From contig CAZKYX010000028.1 of assembly GCA_964557125.1 (NCBI GenBank), positions 1-13,733 of the forward strand: a stretch of DNA of 13,733 nt, written 5' to 3'. The DNA is from CAZKYX01 sp964557125. GTDB taxonomy: Bacteria > Patescibacteriota > Microgenomatia > Levybacterales > GWA1-39-11. Below the pieces are notes generated by a model. The model worked only from the letters and a program-made list of their open reading frames with translations, was not told the DNA's origin and made no database searches. This document shows, piece by piece, positions 6,174 to 10,799 of this stretch. The translations under genes and the position numbers were made by a program. How positions within the stretch are numbered: the first letter of the stretch is position 1; each line of letters begins with the position of its first letter.

Positions 6174-6205
6174 TAACTGGGTAGAATAAAAAGGGGTTTA
6201 TACAC

Positions 6206-6234
6206 CATTAACAGACCTCTAAGGTCTGTTAATG
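6206..6234. repeat. 29-nt perfect hairpin (13-bp arms, 3-nt loop)
   Basis: CATTAACAGACCT (6206-6218), loop CTA, and its exact complement (6222-6234). It lies between the fur promoter and the 3' end of the 58-residue gene. No T-run follows on either strand. It could end or stabilise the 58-residue gene's transcript, or be an intergenic palindrome of the same triloop type seen elsewhere here. Just beyond it, AATGTAC and GTACATT (about 6243-6272) form a weaker inverted repeat. Confidence 0.65.
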
Positions 6235-6289
6235 TTAAGTGTAATGTACAAGTTTTTGTGTCTCGTACATTGATTTGAAAGTAGAAGAA

Positions 6290-6466
6290 CTACATTCCCA
6301 AAGAATCGTAAGCACTCTTGCTAACAAATCTTGTGAGGTTTCGTCCATCAGAAGTCTTTCCTTTAACAGCGTATTTCGTCTGTCCCTTTACTTGGTAGGT
6401 GGTTTTTTCAGTAACTTCTGCATCTACTTTGGTTCTTGTTTTAACATCGTAAAATTGCATTTTCAT
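6290..6466 (-). CDS. Small hypothetical protein, 58 aa
   Basis: Starts MKMQFYDVKTRTKVDA and ends RFVSKSAYDSLGM, 58 residues, basic, with alternating strand-like patches (KTTYQVKGQTKYAVKG) and no Cys or membrane segment. A perfect AGGAGGT (6484-6478) lies 11 bases before the ATG, which fixes the start; a second ATG two codons in (6460) is less likely. An upstream promoter gives a leader of about 80 nt. I believe similar short proteins (MQFY-V-K-R start, K/RFVSK near the end) are common and unnamed in CPR genomes, but I cannot check that here. The size suggests a small beta protein, perhaps binding nucleic acid or a protein partner; function is unknown. Confidence 0.82.
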   Translation of the reverse strand: MKMQFYDVKTRTKVDAEVTEKTTYQVKGQTKYAVKGKTSDGRNLTRFVSKSAYDSLGM

Positions 6467-6477
6467 ATTTTTAATTC

Positions 6478-6484
6478 ACCTCCT
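6478..6484 (-). promoter_or_regulatory. Full Shine-Dalgarno for the 58-aa gene
   Basis: AGGAGGT on the minus strand, 11 bases before ATG 6466. It shows that the organism does use the anti-Shine-Dalgarno pathway, in contrast to its many apparently leaderless genes. Confidence 0.85.
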
Positions 6485-6527
6485 TCTGTTTGGATTGAGT
6501 TCAATTTAATTGTCTTAAACTGAAGTT

Positions 6528-6580
6528 AAGCTCAAGCTGAGCTTCCATACTAATATGCACGTTCAAATGAAGTTTGTCAA
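6528..6580 (-). promoter_or_regulatory. Promoter and leader hairpin of the 58-aa gene
   Basis: TTGACA (6580-6575), a 17-bp spacer, and CATATT (6557-6552, 4 of 6). The transcript should start near 6545, and its first bases then fold into a 7-bp hairpin with a 3-nt loop (AAGCTCA/TGAGCTT, 6528-6544). A 5'-end hairpin can protect an mRNA from degradation; this role is inferred. Confidence 0.65.
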
Positions 6581-6620
6581 GGGGTCAAATCGCAATTTTA
6601 GCTTCAATATTTTTGAATTA

Positions 6621-6649
6621 TTGTTTTTTCACCTCAAAAACGATACAAT
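6621..6649 (+). promoter_or_regulatory. Putative promoter upstream of the tRNA-Pro region
   Basis: TTGTTT (6621-6626), a 17-bp spacer, and TACAAT (6644-6649). It lies upstream of the broken tRNA-Pro copy and, across the gap, the complete tRNA-Pro. A transcript from it would include the palindrome at 6701-6752. Confidence 0.45.
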
Positions 6650-6700
6650 GTAGACGTTCAATATAAAGTTATTAGTAAATATTTATTTGCTACATTATTT

Positions 6701-6752
6701 GTCATCCTGAATTCATTTCAGGATCTAGATTCCGAAACAAGTTCGGAATGAC
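6701..6752. repeat. 52-bp composite palindromic element
   Basis: The outer ends GTCAT and ATGAC are complementary. Inside are two hairpins: CCTGAA/TTCAGG (6706-6722) and TTCCGAA/TTCGGAA (6730-6748), with the palindrome ATCTAGAT at the junction. The layout is that of the dispersed palindromic elements (GTCAT-TCC-GAA type) known from several bacterial groups. A single copy is present here, in a gene-free stretch. Confidence 0.7.
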
Positions 6753-6763
6753 TTATTAATTAA

Positions 6764-6808
6764 CGGGGATTTGGGCCAGAGGCTCATCGTCCTTTGGACG
6801 AAGCTCAG
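6764..6808 (+). pseudogene. Broken tRNA-Pro copy interrupted by two 15-nt hairpins
   Basis: CGGGGATT (6764-6771) equals tRNA-Pro positions 1-8, and AGCTCAG (6802-6808) equals positions 9-15, just as in the intact gene at 6911-6925. Between them are exactly 30 nt made of two back-to-back hairpins, TGGGCC-AGA-GGCTCA (6772-6786) and TCGTCC-TTT-GGACGA (6787-6801). Each has 6 bp and a 3-nt loop; the first includes a G-U pair. The copy then runs into the assembly gap. It may be a decayed duplicate or an interrupted tRNA whose remaining part lies in the gap. Confidence 0.7.
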
Positions 6809-6908
6809 NNNNNNNNNNNNNNNNNNNNNNNNNNNNNNNNNNNNNNNNNNNNNNNNNNNNNNNNNNNNNNNNNNNNNNNNNNNNNNNNNNNNNNNNNNNN
6901 NNNNNNNN
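6809..6908. other. Assembly gap of exactly 100 N
   Basis: A run of 100 undetermined bases, the usual length for a scaffold gap of unknown size. It lies between the broken tRNA-Pro copy and the intact tRNA-Pro, so repeated tRNA sequence may have stopped the assembly. No reading frame across it should be believed. Confidence 0.97.
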
Positions 6909-6910
6909 TA

Positions 6911-6983
6911 CGGGGATTAGCTCAGTTGGTAGAGCGCGCGGTTTGGGACCGCGAGGTCGGAGGTTCGAGCCCTCTATCCCCGA
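6911..6983 (+). tRNA. tRNA-Pro (anticodon TGG)
   Basis: A complete 73-nt cloverleaf. The acceptor stem CGGGGAT/ATCCCCG starts with C1, as is typical of bacterial tRNA-Pro. The D arm GCTC/GAGC has GG in the loop. The anticodon stem CGCGG/CCGCG closes loop TTTGGGA, anticodon TGG, reading CCN prolines. The variable loop is AGGTC and the T arm is GGAGG-TTCGAGC-CCTCT. The discriminator is A (6983), followed by CCG, so CCA is not encoded. It begins 2 bases after the assembly gap. Confidence 0.95.
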
Positions 6984-7008
6984 CCGAATGAAATGAGGGA
7001 GGGGAGAA

Positions 7009-7062
7009 GGTTCCTGAGCATAGCGAAGGGTTCTTACCACCGACACTTCGACAAGCTCAGTG
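7009..7062. repeat. Small degenerate palindromes downstream of tRNA-Pro
   Basis: CCTGAGC-ATA-GCGAAGG (about 7013-7029) pairs except for a tandem G-A mismatch. About 18 bases later, ACACTTCGACAAGCTCAGTGT carries 5-bp ends and a G-C pair. The cores (CTTCGACAAGCTCAG and its relatives) resemble short palindromes often seen between bacterial genes. The rest of 6984-7132 shows no gene. Confidence 0.45.
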
Positions 7063-7132
7063 TCTACGACTTTTTTAGGCGAAGTGTAAGGTTGATTTCC
7101 AGACTCACCCGAAACACTATCACATGAACCCC

Positions 7133-7161
7133 TTGATTTTTCTGCAGCGAAGAAAGATACT
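7133..7161 (+). promoter_or_regulatory. Promoter for the zinc-ribbon gene
   Basis: TTGATT (7133-7138), a 17-bp spacer, and GATACT (7156-7161). The predicted start falls on the ATG at 7168, so this would be a leaderless message with no Shine-Dalgarno. Confidence 0.6.
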
Positions 7162-7167
7162 TACAGT

Positions 7168-7380
7168 ATGGATAAAACTAAAAAATGCCCAAAATGCAAT
7201 TCTGATATGACAATAGGCGTATATGCGCCTGTGGCAGTTGGTGGAGGTAGAGGTGTGCGATGGACTGACAATATAGAGTCTGGTATGTTGAAGTTTGGTA
7301 AATTAAACTTAGTTAAAACGTTTCAATACGCATGCAAAGACTGTGGCTTCATAGAATCATATCTTGCTCATAAAGTCTAA
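7168..7380 (+). CDS. Small zinc-ribbon protein, 70 aa
   Basis: Two CxxC knuckles, CPKC (Cys7/Cys10) and CKDC (Cys56/Cys59), should bind one zinc ion in a ribbon fold. Between them is a Gly-rich stretch (VAVGGGRG, about 23-29) and a Trp, and the second knuckle is followed by GFIESYLAHKV. The pattern 'CPKC-x-M ... YACKxCGFIE' is typical of small stand-alone zinc ribbons of unknown role that occur in many bacteria. Such domains often bind nucleic acids or proteins, but nothing here shows which. The ATG at 7168 fits the promoter placement. It is monocistronic: the next gene starts 62 bases later after a hairpin-rich spacer. Confidence 0.85.
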   Translation: MDKTKKCPKCNSDMTIGVYAPVAVGGGRGVRWTDNIESGMLKFGKLNLVKTFQYACKDCGFIESYLAHKV

Positions 7381-7381
7381 G

Positions 7382-7419
7382 GTTGTTTAGCGAAGCGCAA
7401 CAACTGAACCTGAGAGGTT
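7382..7419. repeat. Two adjacent triloop hairpins between zinc-ribbon and phosphatase genes
   Basis: GTTGTTTAGC-GAA-GCGCAACAAC (7382-7404) has 8 of 10 pairs, and AACCT-GAG-AGGTT (7407-7419) is perfect. Both have 3-nt loops, and no T-run follows. The GTTGTT/AACAAC arms recur (7417-7422), so other pairings are also possible. Confidence 0.5.
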
Positions 7420-7442
7420 GTTATCCCGACAGATTTTTCTAA

Positions 7443-8009
7443 ATGGAAATATACACCTTAAGGCACGCAACAACGCTTCTTAATATTCAAAAAAAAGTGA
7501 ACGGTCAATTAAATGAGCCTCTTGCACCTGAAGGAATCAAAGAAACAAAAGCTGCAGTCCCAACTATTCCAAAGACCATCTCGCAAATTTACTCATCTTC
7601 CCTTTTAAGAGCAGTACAAACAGCAGAAATTTTTGGTAAAGAGCTTAATATACCAATTTCTGTTCAGAGTGCTCTTTCAGAGATTCATATGGGGTCACTA
7701 GCTGGTAACGCATGGGAGGAAATGGAAAATGGGCTTGCGCTAAAAGAGAAGCATAGAACTGCTTCATTTGATTACAGACCATTTGGCGGTGAGTCAGTTG
7801 ATGATGTATTAAAAAGACTCGTTCCCTTTTTTAAAGAAATAAATACTAAACACAAGGATAAGGAAGTCCTAATTATTACTCATGGTGGAATGATTCGACT
7901 TATTAATATGCTTGAGACTGGGGATACAATTTATGAGACCGAGCAGCACGTCACACCCTTTATTACAAATGTTGACCGGATACTTGAGAATTACGAGACT
8001 AAACAATAA
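7443..8009 (+). CDS. Histidine phosphatase superfamily protein (phosphoglycerate mutase-like)
   Basis: A 188-residue cytosolic protein of the histidine phosphatase superfamily. The N-terminal catalytic motif reads LRHATT (6-11, usually LRHGET), with nucleophile His8 and Arg7. SSSLLRAVQTAEI carries the second phosphate-binding Arg (Arg56). SEIHMGSLAG gives the acidic proton donor (Glu80). IITHGGMIR supplies the second His (His147). Length is normal. Members are small-molecule phosphatases or phosphoglycerate mutases, and this sequence does not settle the substrate; the variant Ala9 in place of Gly is common among phosphatases. No clear promoter or Shine-Dalgarno precedes the ATG at 7443, and an in-frame hairpin-rich leader lies upstream. 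The next gene has its own promoter directly after the stop. Confidence 0.9.
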   Translation: MEIYTLRHATTLLNIQKKVNGQLNEPLAPEGIKETKAAVPTIPKTISQIYSSSLLRAVQTAEIFGKELNIPISVQSALSEIHMGSLAGNAWEEMENGLALKEKHRTASFDYRPFGGESVDDVLKRLVPFFKEINTKHKDKEVLIITHGGMIRLINMLETGDTIYETEQHVTPFITNVDRILENYETKQ

Positions 8010-8038
8010 TTGGATTGATGTCTTGGTCACTGTATAAA
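8010..8038 (+). promoter_or_regulatory. Promoter for the ParB-like gene
   Basis: TTGGAT (8010-8015), a 17-bp spacer, and TATAAA (8033-8038, 5 of 6). The predicted start near 8045 gives a leader of about 37 nt containing GAGGAG (8068-8073), 8 bases before the GTG at 8082. Confidence 0.7.
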
Positions 8039-8081
8039 CTTTCACATAGGCTTGCAGTCTTACTACTGAGGAGAACAACGA

Positions 8082-9035
8082 GTGGTATATAGTATTAGTA
8101 TGGATGAAAATTTTGAAACGGTAAGGTCTACTCCAGAGCCTTCAGCTAGCCCAAAAAATAAGACTGAAGAAGGTGTGCCTCCCCCAGCAACTAAAGAGCT
8201 AAATGATAGATATCCGGTCGTTATTGAAAAAGCGGAAGATATTGATGACCGAATCAATGGACAAATAACACAAGAAATGCGAAATCTAAGCGTTGAGGAT
8301 CTTGAGGAAAGACGCAAAGATCTTGCTTTAAGACCCCAACTGAGCTCTCGAACCCTAACTGATACCTTGGTTGGAGTCAATCAGAGCCCATCATATTTGT
8401 GGGTTGGGACCGATAAGGTTGTCGGTAGAACTTGGGAGAAGCCTGATAGCTGGGCATCTGAGATTGACAACAGGAAAGGGAGAATTGTTGAAGTTGCAAA
8501 AGACATAATCGAAAGCGATGGAAGCCCGATGGTGATGGAGCACGTTTTCCATCATGACAAACCATCTGAAAGAATTAAGTTGGTCGGTATAAATGGTCCG
8601 GTCGGGCCTATGTACTTTGCAGAAGATGGCACTCACAGGGTTGCGGCTAGTATGGCTGCTGGGCTCTCAGAGATACCTTGCAGCGTTAAGTCTATAGCAT
8701 ATCCGGTTGAAACAATTGCGATGAATGATGAGCAGGTAGAAGATTGGCAGAAGAAAATTAATTTAGGACTAATAGAGGGCCGGATTGAAGATGTTCTGAG
8801 TGAAAGAGGAATACCGATGAAAAAACTTATTGTAAATAGCGAGGTATTACCATGGATACGCACGACTTCCCAAACCGATATGATAAAAATAAGCAAGGCG
8901 TACCTCAAGCTTTACCCAGAGGGGTTGGATAATTTGTCGATACCTAAAGAAGCTCTCATAGACTACACCGCAAATGATTATTTTATGGCTGGAAAATGGG
9001 AAGAATGGAAGACAAAAACTCAACCGTCTACATAA
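8082..9035 (+). CDS. ParB/sulfiredoxin-like domain protein, 317 aa
   Basis: The GTG start at 8082 is supported by GAGGAG 8 bases upstream; an ATG at 8100 is the alternative. The N-terminal 40 residues are polar and Pro/Ser/Glu-rich, likely disordered. Residues 40-145 are highly charged and probably helical. The core (about 148-205) contains EDGTHRVAASMAAGLSEIPC, matching the 'DG-x-HR-x-AA...G...IPV' signature of the ParB-like nuclease/sulfiredoxin fold (phosphate-binding 182-189). The C-terminal 100 residues show no known motif. There is no helix-turn-helix and no ParA neighbour, so it is not a plasmid- or chromosome-partition ParB. Related orphan domains include nucleases and kinase- or CTPase-like proteins. 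The fold call is moderate and the function is open. Confidence 0.65.
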   Translation: MVYSISMDENFETVRSTPEPSASPKNKTEEGVPPPATKELNDRYPVVIEKAEDIDDRINGQITQEMRNLSVEDLEERRKDLALRPQLSSRTLTDTLVGVNQSPSYLWVGTDKVVGRTWEKPDSWASEIDNRKGRIVEVAKDIIESDGSPMVMEHVFHHDKPSERIKLVGINGPVGPMYFAEDGTHRVAASMAAGLSEIPCSVKSIAYPVETIAMNDEQVEDWQKKINLGLIEGRIEDVLSERGIPMKKLIVNSEVLPWIRTTSQTDMIKISKAYLKLYPEGLDNLSIPKEALIDYTANDYFMAGKWEEWKTKTQPST

Positions 9036-9085
9036 AAATGTGAACCGAAAAAGTTATTTCCCCTCTACCCTTTTGTAATTAAATA

Positions 9086-9114
9086 TTGAGCTCTTTATCC
9101 TTCAATGGTATAAT
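9086..9114 (+). promoter_or_regulatory. Promoter for the tRNA-Gly region
   Basis: TTGAGC (9086-9091), a 17-bp spacer, and perfect TATAAT (9109-9114). The predicted start near 9121 lies upstream of both the broken and the intact tRNA-Gly, so one precursor RNA should contain both. A 13-nt hairpin GCAAT-CCT-ATTGC (9121-9133) sits at its 5' end. Confidence 0.8.
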
Positions 9115-9131
9115 TAGTGCGCAATCCTATT

Positions 9132-9180
9132 GCGGGATTAGTTTATCGGTAAGCAGAGCTTGCCGACACACTCATCCCGG
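9132..9180 (+). pseudogene. Broken tRNA-Gly copy rebuilt around a triloop hairpin
   Basis: The first 21 nt (9132-9152) are identical to the 5' end of the intact tRNA-Gly (9191-9211), and the end ATCCCG (9174-9179) equals its 3' acceptor strand. Everything between (anticodon and T arms) is replaced by about 21 nt. The D-loop CGGTAAGC there pairs with GCTTGCCG across loop AGA (9147-9165, 8 bp with one G-U). The RNA could still close as an acceptor stem carrying one hairpin, and the flanking TATT/AATA extends that stem. It has no anticodon and cannot decode. Confidence 0.75.
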
Positions 9181-9190
9181 AATATCCTTA

Positions 9191-9261
9191 GCGGGATTAG
9201 TTTATCGGTAAAACATTAGATTTCCAATCTGAAGTGGGGGGTTCGATTCCCCCATCCCGCT
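9191..9261 (+). tRNA. tRNA-Gly (anticodon TCC)
   Basis: A 71-nt cloverleaf with acceptor stem GCGGGAT/ATCCCGC. The anticodon stem TTAGA/TCTGA closes loop TTTCCAA, anticodon TCC, reading GGA/GGG. The T arm is GGGGG-TTCGATT-CCCCC. The discriminator is T (U73), usual for bacterial tRNA-Gly. CCA is not encoded; CAA follows. It lies 10 bases downstream of its broken copy and shares the same promoter. Confidence 0.95.
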
Positions 9262-9290
9262 CAATTTTATCTTGTATCGGAAAATTGAGC
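9259..9290. repeat. 10-bp inverted repeat overlapping the tRNA-Gly 3' end
   Basis: GCTCAATTTT (9259-9268) and AAAATTGAGC (9281-9290) are exactly complementary with a 12-nt loop. The first arm takes in the last three bases of the tRNA. The stem could compete with 3'-end maturation or act as a weak terminator. GC-rich sequence with short palindromes (GCGAGGCTCGC) follows up to the GIY-YIG remnant. Confidence 0.5.
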
Positions 9291-9322
9291 GAGGCTCGCC
9301 AAGGGCGGCCCGCTTTTCTAAG

Positions 9323-9565
9323 ATGTATTATGTGTATATCCTCCTTAGTTTAAAGGATAGGAGAACATACACGGGTTATACAAATAATCTAGAACGTAGA
9401 ATAAGTTAACACAACTCAGGACAAGCTAAAGCAACTCGACACAGATACCCTTTCAAACTCTTATTATCCGAAAGATTTAACACAATTACTGACGCAAAGA
9501 AAAGAGAGCTTTGGTGGAAAAGCAGCTCCGGTAGAAGAAAGCTAAAGGAATTGTTTTTTTCTTAA
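9323..9565 (+). pseudogene. GIY-YIG nuclease-domain protein, nonsense-mutated
   Basis: In one frame from ATG 9323 to TAA 9565 the translation is a small GIY-YIG endonuclease (UPF0213/YhbQ-like, normally about 80-90 residues). The start MYYVYILLSLKDRRTYTGYT is followed by NNLERRIS, and, further on, PFKLLLSERFNTITDAKK and a basic C-terminus with SSGRRKLKEL. A single internal TAA at codon 29 (9407-9409) breaks it where homologues have Glu before His-Asn-Ser-Gly; one G-to-T change explains it. The rest of the frame is intact, so the loss is recent or an assembly error. The family is related to the nuclease domain of UvrC and intron endonucleases. No promoter of its own is apparent. Confidence 0.8.
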
Positions 9566-9566
9566 C

Positions 9567-9595
9567 TTGAATAATTCTTCGCAATTTATTATTCT
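9567..9595 (+). promoter_or_regulatory. Promoter for the two-helix membrane protein
   Basis: TTGAAT (9567-9572), a 17-bp spacer, and TATTCT (9590-9595). The predicted start near 9602 lies about 3 bases before the GTG at 9605, another near-leaderless arrangement. Confidence 0.6.
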
Positions 9596-9604
9596 GTTTA
9601 AAGT

Positions 9605-9958
9605 GTGAAAAAGGGAATTCTCGAAACATTCTTAGGGTTTTGTTTTACCATTGGTGGATTTGCCCTCGTATTTGCAGCTCTAAAGGAGCTGGAAAAGCAA
9701 CAAAGCCCTCTACTCTATCTTGCTGGCGCTCTACTTTTTATTGCACTTGGTGTTTTTCTCATTTTCAAAGGTGGAAGACAAAACATTCACAAGGTTAAAT
9801 GGGATACCACCAAAGATCCTGCAGAAAAAAATCAGCTAACTGGTATTCTTAAAAAAAATAACGACTTAGTAAAAGACTATTACAAAACAACCGAAGCTCG
9901 GGATAGGCTGAAAATGCTTTCTCTTGGAGATAGTGAAGAAAAAAAATCGAGTTTTTAA
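9605..9958 (+). CDS. Small two-helix membrane protein, 117 aa
   Basis: GTG start at 9605. Two hydrophobic helices (about 6-26, ETFLGFCFTIGGFALVFAAL, and 35-55, LYLAGALLFIALGVFLIF) are separated by a short charged turn (KELEKQQ). A polar, Lys/Asp-rich tail of about 60 residues (NIHKVKWDTTKD onward) would be cytoplasmic if both ends face inward. No motif identifies a family. The C-terminus is helical and charged, perhaps for contact with a partner. The gene stands alone; the downstream gene's promoter begins right after its stop. It is coding because of the typical membrane composition, a good promoter and a full-length open frame, but the function is unknown. Confidence 0.75.
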   Translation: MKKGILETFLGFCFTIGGFALVFAALKELEKQQSPLLYLAGALLFIALGVFLIFKGGRQNIHKVKWDTTKDPAEKNQLTGILKKNNDLVKDYYKTTEARDRLKMLSLGDSEEKKSSF

Positions 9959-9984
9959 TTTTGATTTTTTTCTGCTGGAAATGG

Positions 9985-9992
9985 TATATAAT
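9985..9992 (+). promoter_or_regulatory. Extended -10 promoter for the HD-domain gene
   Basis: TGG followed by TATATAAT (9982-9992) provides TG-extended -10 hexamers. A TTGATT at 9961-9966 may serve as -35 with an 18-20 bp spacer. The predicted start is near 10000, about 20 bases before the GTG at 10021, so the longer open frame from TTG 9961 cannot be the true gene. Confidence 0.6.
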
Positions 9993-10020
9993 CAATTTGA
10001 ATTCTCCTGCTCCTCATATT

Positions 10021-10650
10021 GTGGTAAAGCAAACTCAAAAGCAAAACAATAAGTCGCTAGCCAATTTTCTTTTTGAAATTGGAATACTTTCCAAAACTCC
10101 AAGAAGCGGATTTTACTTTTTGGGGAGTGGTCAGCAATCGGTGGCTGAGCATATCAACAGAACTGTGTATGCTGGATTTGTTCTTGCCTCAATGAACGGC
10201 AAAGTAGATGCTCTTAAGGTACTCAAGATGTGTCTTTTTCACGATTTGGCAGAAGCAAGAACAAGTGACTTAAATTACGTACATCAAAAGTATGCTGAAA
10301 GTGACGAGGTAAGTGCCATAAAGGATTTGACTGACACGTTGAGCTTTGGTGGAGACGTTCTTGAGATACTCAATGAGTTTAAAGAGCGAAAATCGCCTGA
10401 GTCAATTCTCGCAAAGGATGCTGACAATATTGAATGGATATTATCGCTCCGAGAAGAGGAAGATACTGGTAACAAAAGAGCCGCAACATGGATTCCTTCG
10501 GCAGTAAAGCGTCTTAAAACTCCAGAAGCAAAATCACTCGTAAAATCCATTCTTGCAACAAAATCAGATGAGTGGTGGTTTTCAAATAAAGACGATGACT
10601 GGTGGGTGAATAGGACAGCAAAGAAGAAGGCGCTTGGAAAGCGCTACTAA
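10021..10650 (+). CDS. HD-domain phosphohydrolase (YfbR/COG1896-like)
   Basis: A 209-residue cytosolic protein from the GTG at 10021. The frame is open back to a TTG at 9961, but that lies in the promoter. HD-superfamily metal ligands are visible: SVAEHINRT (His44), FHDLAEAR (His74-Asp75, with Glu78 nearby) and AKDADNIEW (Asp133). The start SLANFLFEIGILSKTPRSG and 'FLGSG-x-x-SVAEH' are typical of the HD proteins related to the 5'-deoxynucleotidase YfbR. Those enzymes remove phosphate from nucleoside monophosphates, a housekeeping role in nucleotide salvage. The Trp-rich C-terminus (DEWWFSNKDDDWWVN) is unusual but also occurs in CPR-type members as far as I recall. Substrate is inferred from the family only. 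Confidence 0.88.
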   Translation: MVKQTQKQNNKSLANFLFEIGILSKTPRSGFYFLGSGQQSVAEHINRTVYAGFVLASMNGKVDALKVLKMCLFHDLAEARTSDLNYVHQKYAESDEVSAIKDLTDTLSFGGDVLEILNEFKERKSPESILAKDADNIEWILSLREEEDTGNKRAATWIPSAVKRLKTPEAKSLVKSILATKSDEWWFSNKDDDWWVNRTAKKKALGKRY

Positions 10651-10746
10651 TTTTTAATTCGAAATTTTTAATTTTTAATCAATTTTAAAATTATGTTTTT
10701 AAACATTTGGATTTGATTTTAAATTTTAAATTTGAGTTTTTACATT
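10649..10746. repeat. AT-rich intergenic repeat, copy 2
   Basis: It has the order AATTTTTAATTCGAAATTTT, TTTTTAATCAATTTT, AACATTTGGATTTGATTTTA. It matches the repeat at 12250-12352 block by block and the one at 4169-4249 more loosely. It fills the whole space between the HD gene and the zwf terminator/promoter and is non-coding. Confidence 0.65.
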
Positions 10747-10752
10747 ACGATT

Positions 10753-10778
10753 GTCAGCTTGATACTAGCTGACTTTTT
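10753..10778 (+). terminator. Intrinsic terminator overlapping the zwf promoter
   Basis: GTCAGCT (10753-10759) pairs with AGCTGAC (10767-10773) across a 7-nt loop, followed by TTTTT (10774-10778). It would end the HD-gene transcript. The zwf -35 box lies in the loop and stem, so forming the terminator and binding polymerase use the same DNA. Confidence 0.7.
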
Positions 10779-10787
10779 ACATACAAT
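10759..10787 (+). promoter_or_regulatory. Promoter for zwf
   Basis: TTGATA (10759-10764), a 17-bp spacer, and TACAAT (10782-10787). The predicted start near 10794 is about 6 bases before ATG 10800, with no Shine-Dalgarno. Confidence 0.72.
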
Positions 10788-10799
10788 GTACACAGATTA

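Noticed and set aside
6756..7046. Open reading frames running across the 100-N gap
   Set aside because: They are translations of unknown bases plus tRNA sequence and have no coding support.
6701..7062. CRISPR array or prophage remnants
   Set aside because: The palindromes are not regularly spaced direct repeats, and no cas, integrase or structural phage gene is seen in the window.
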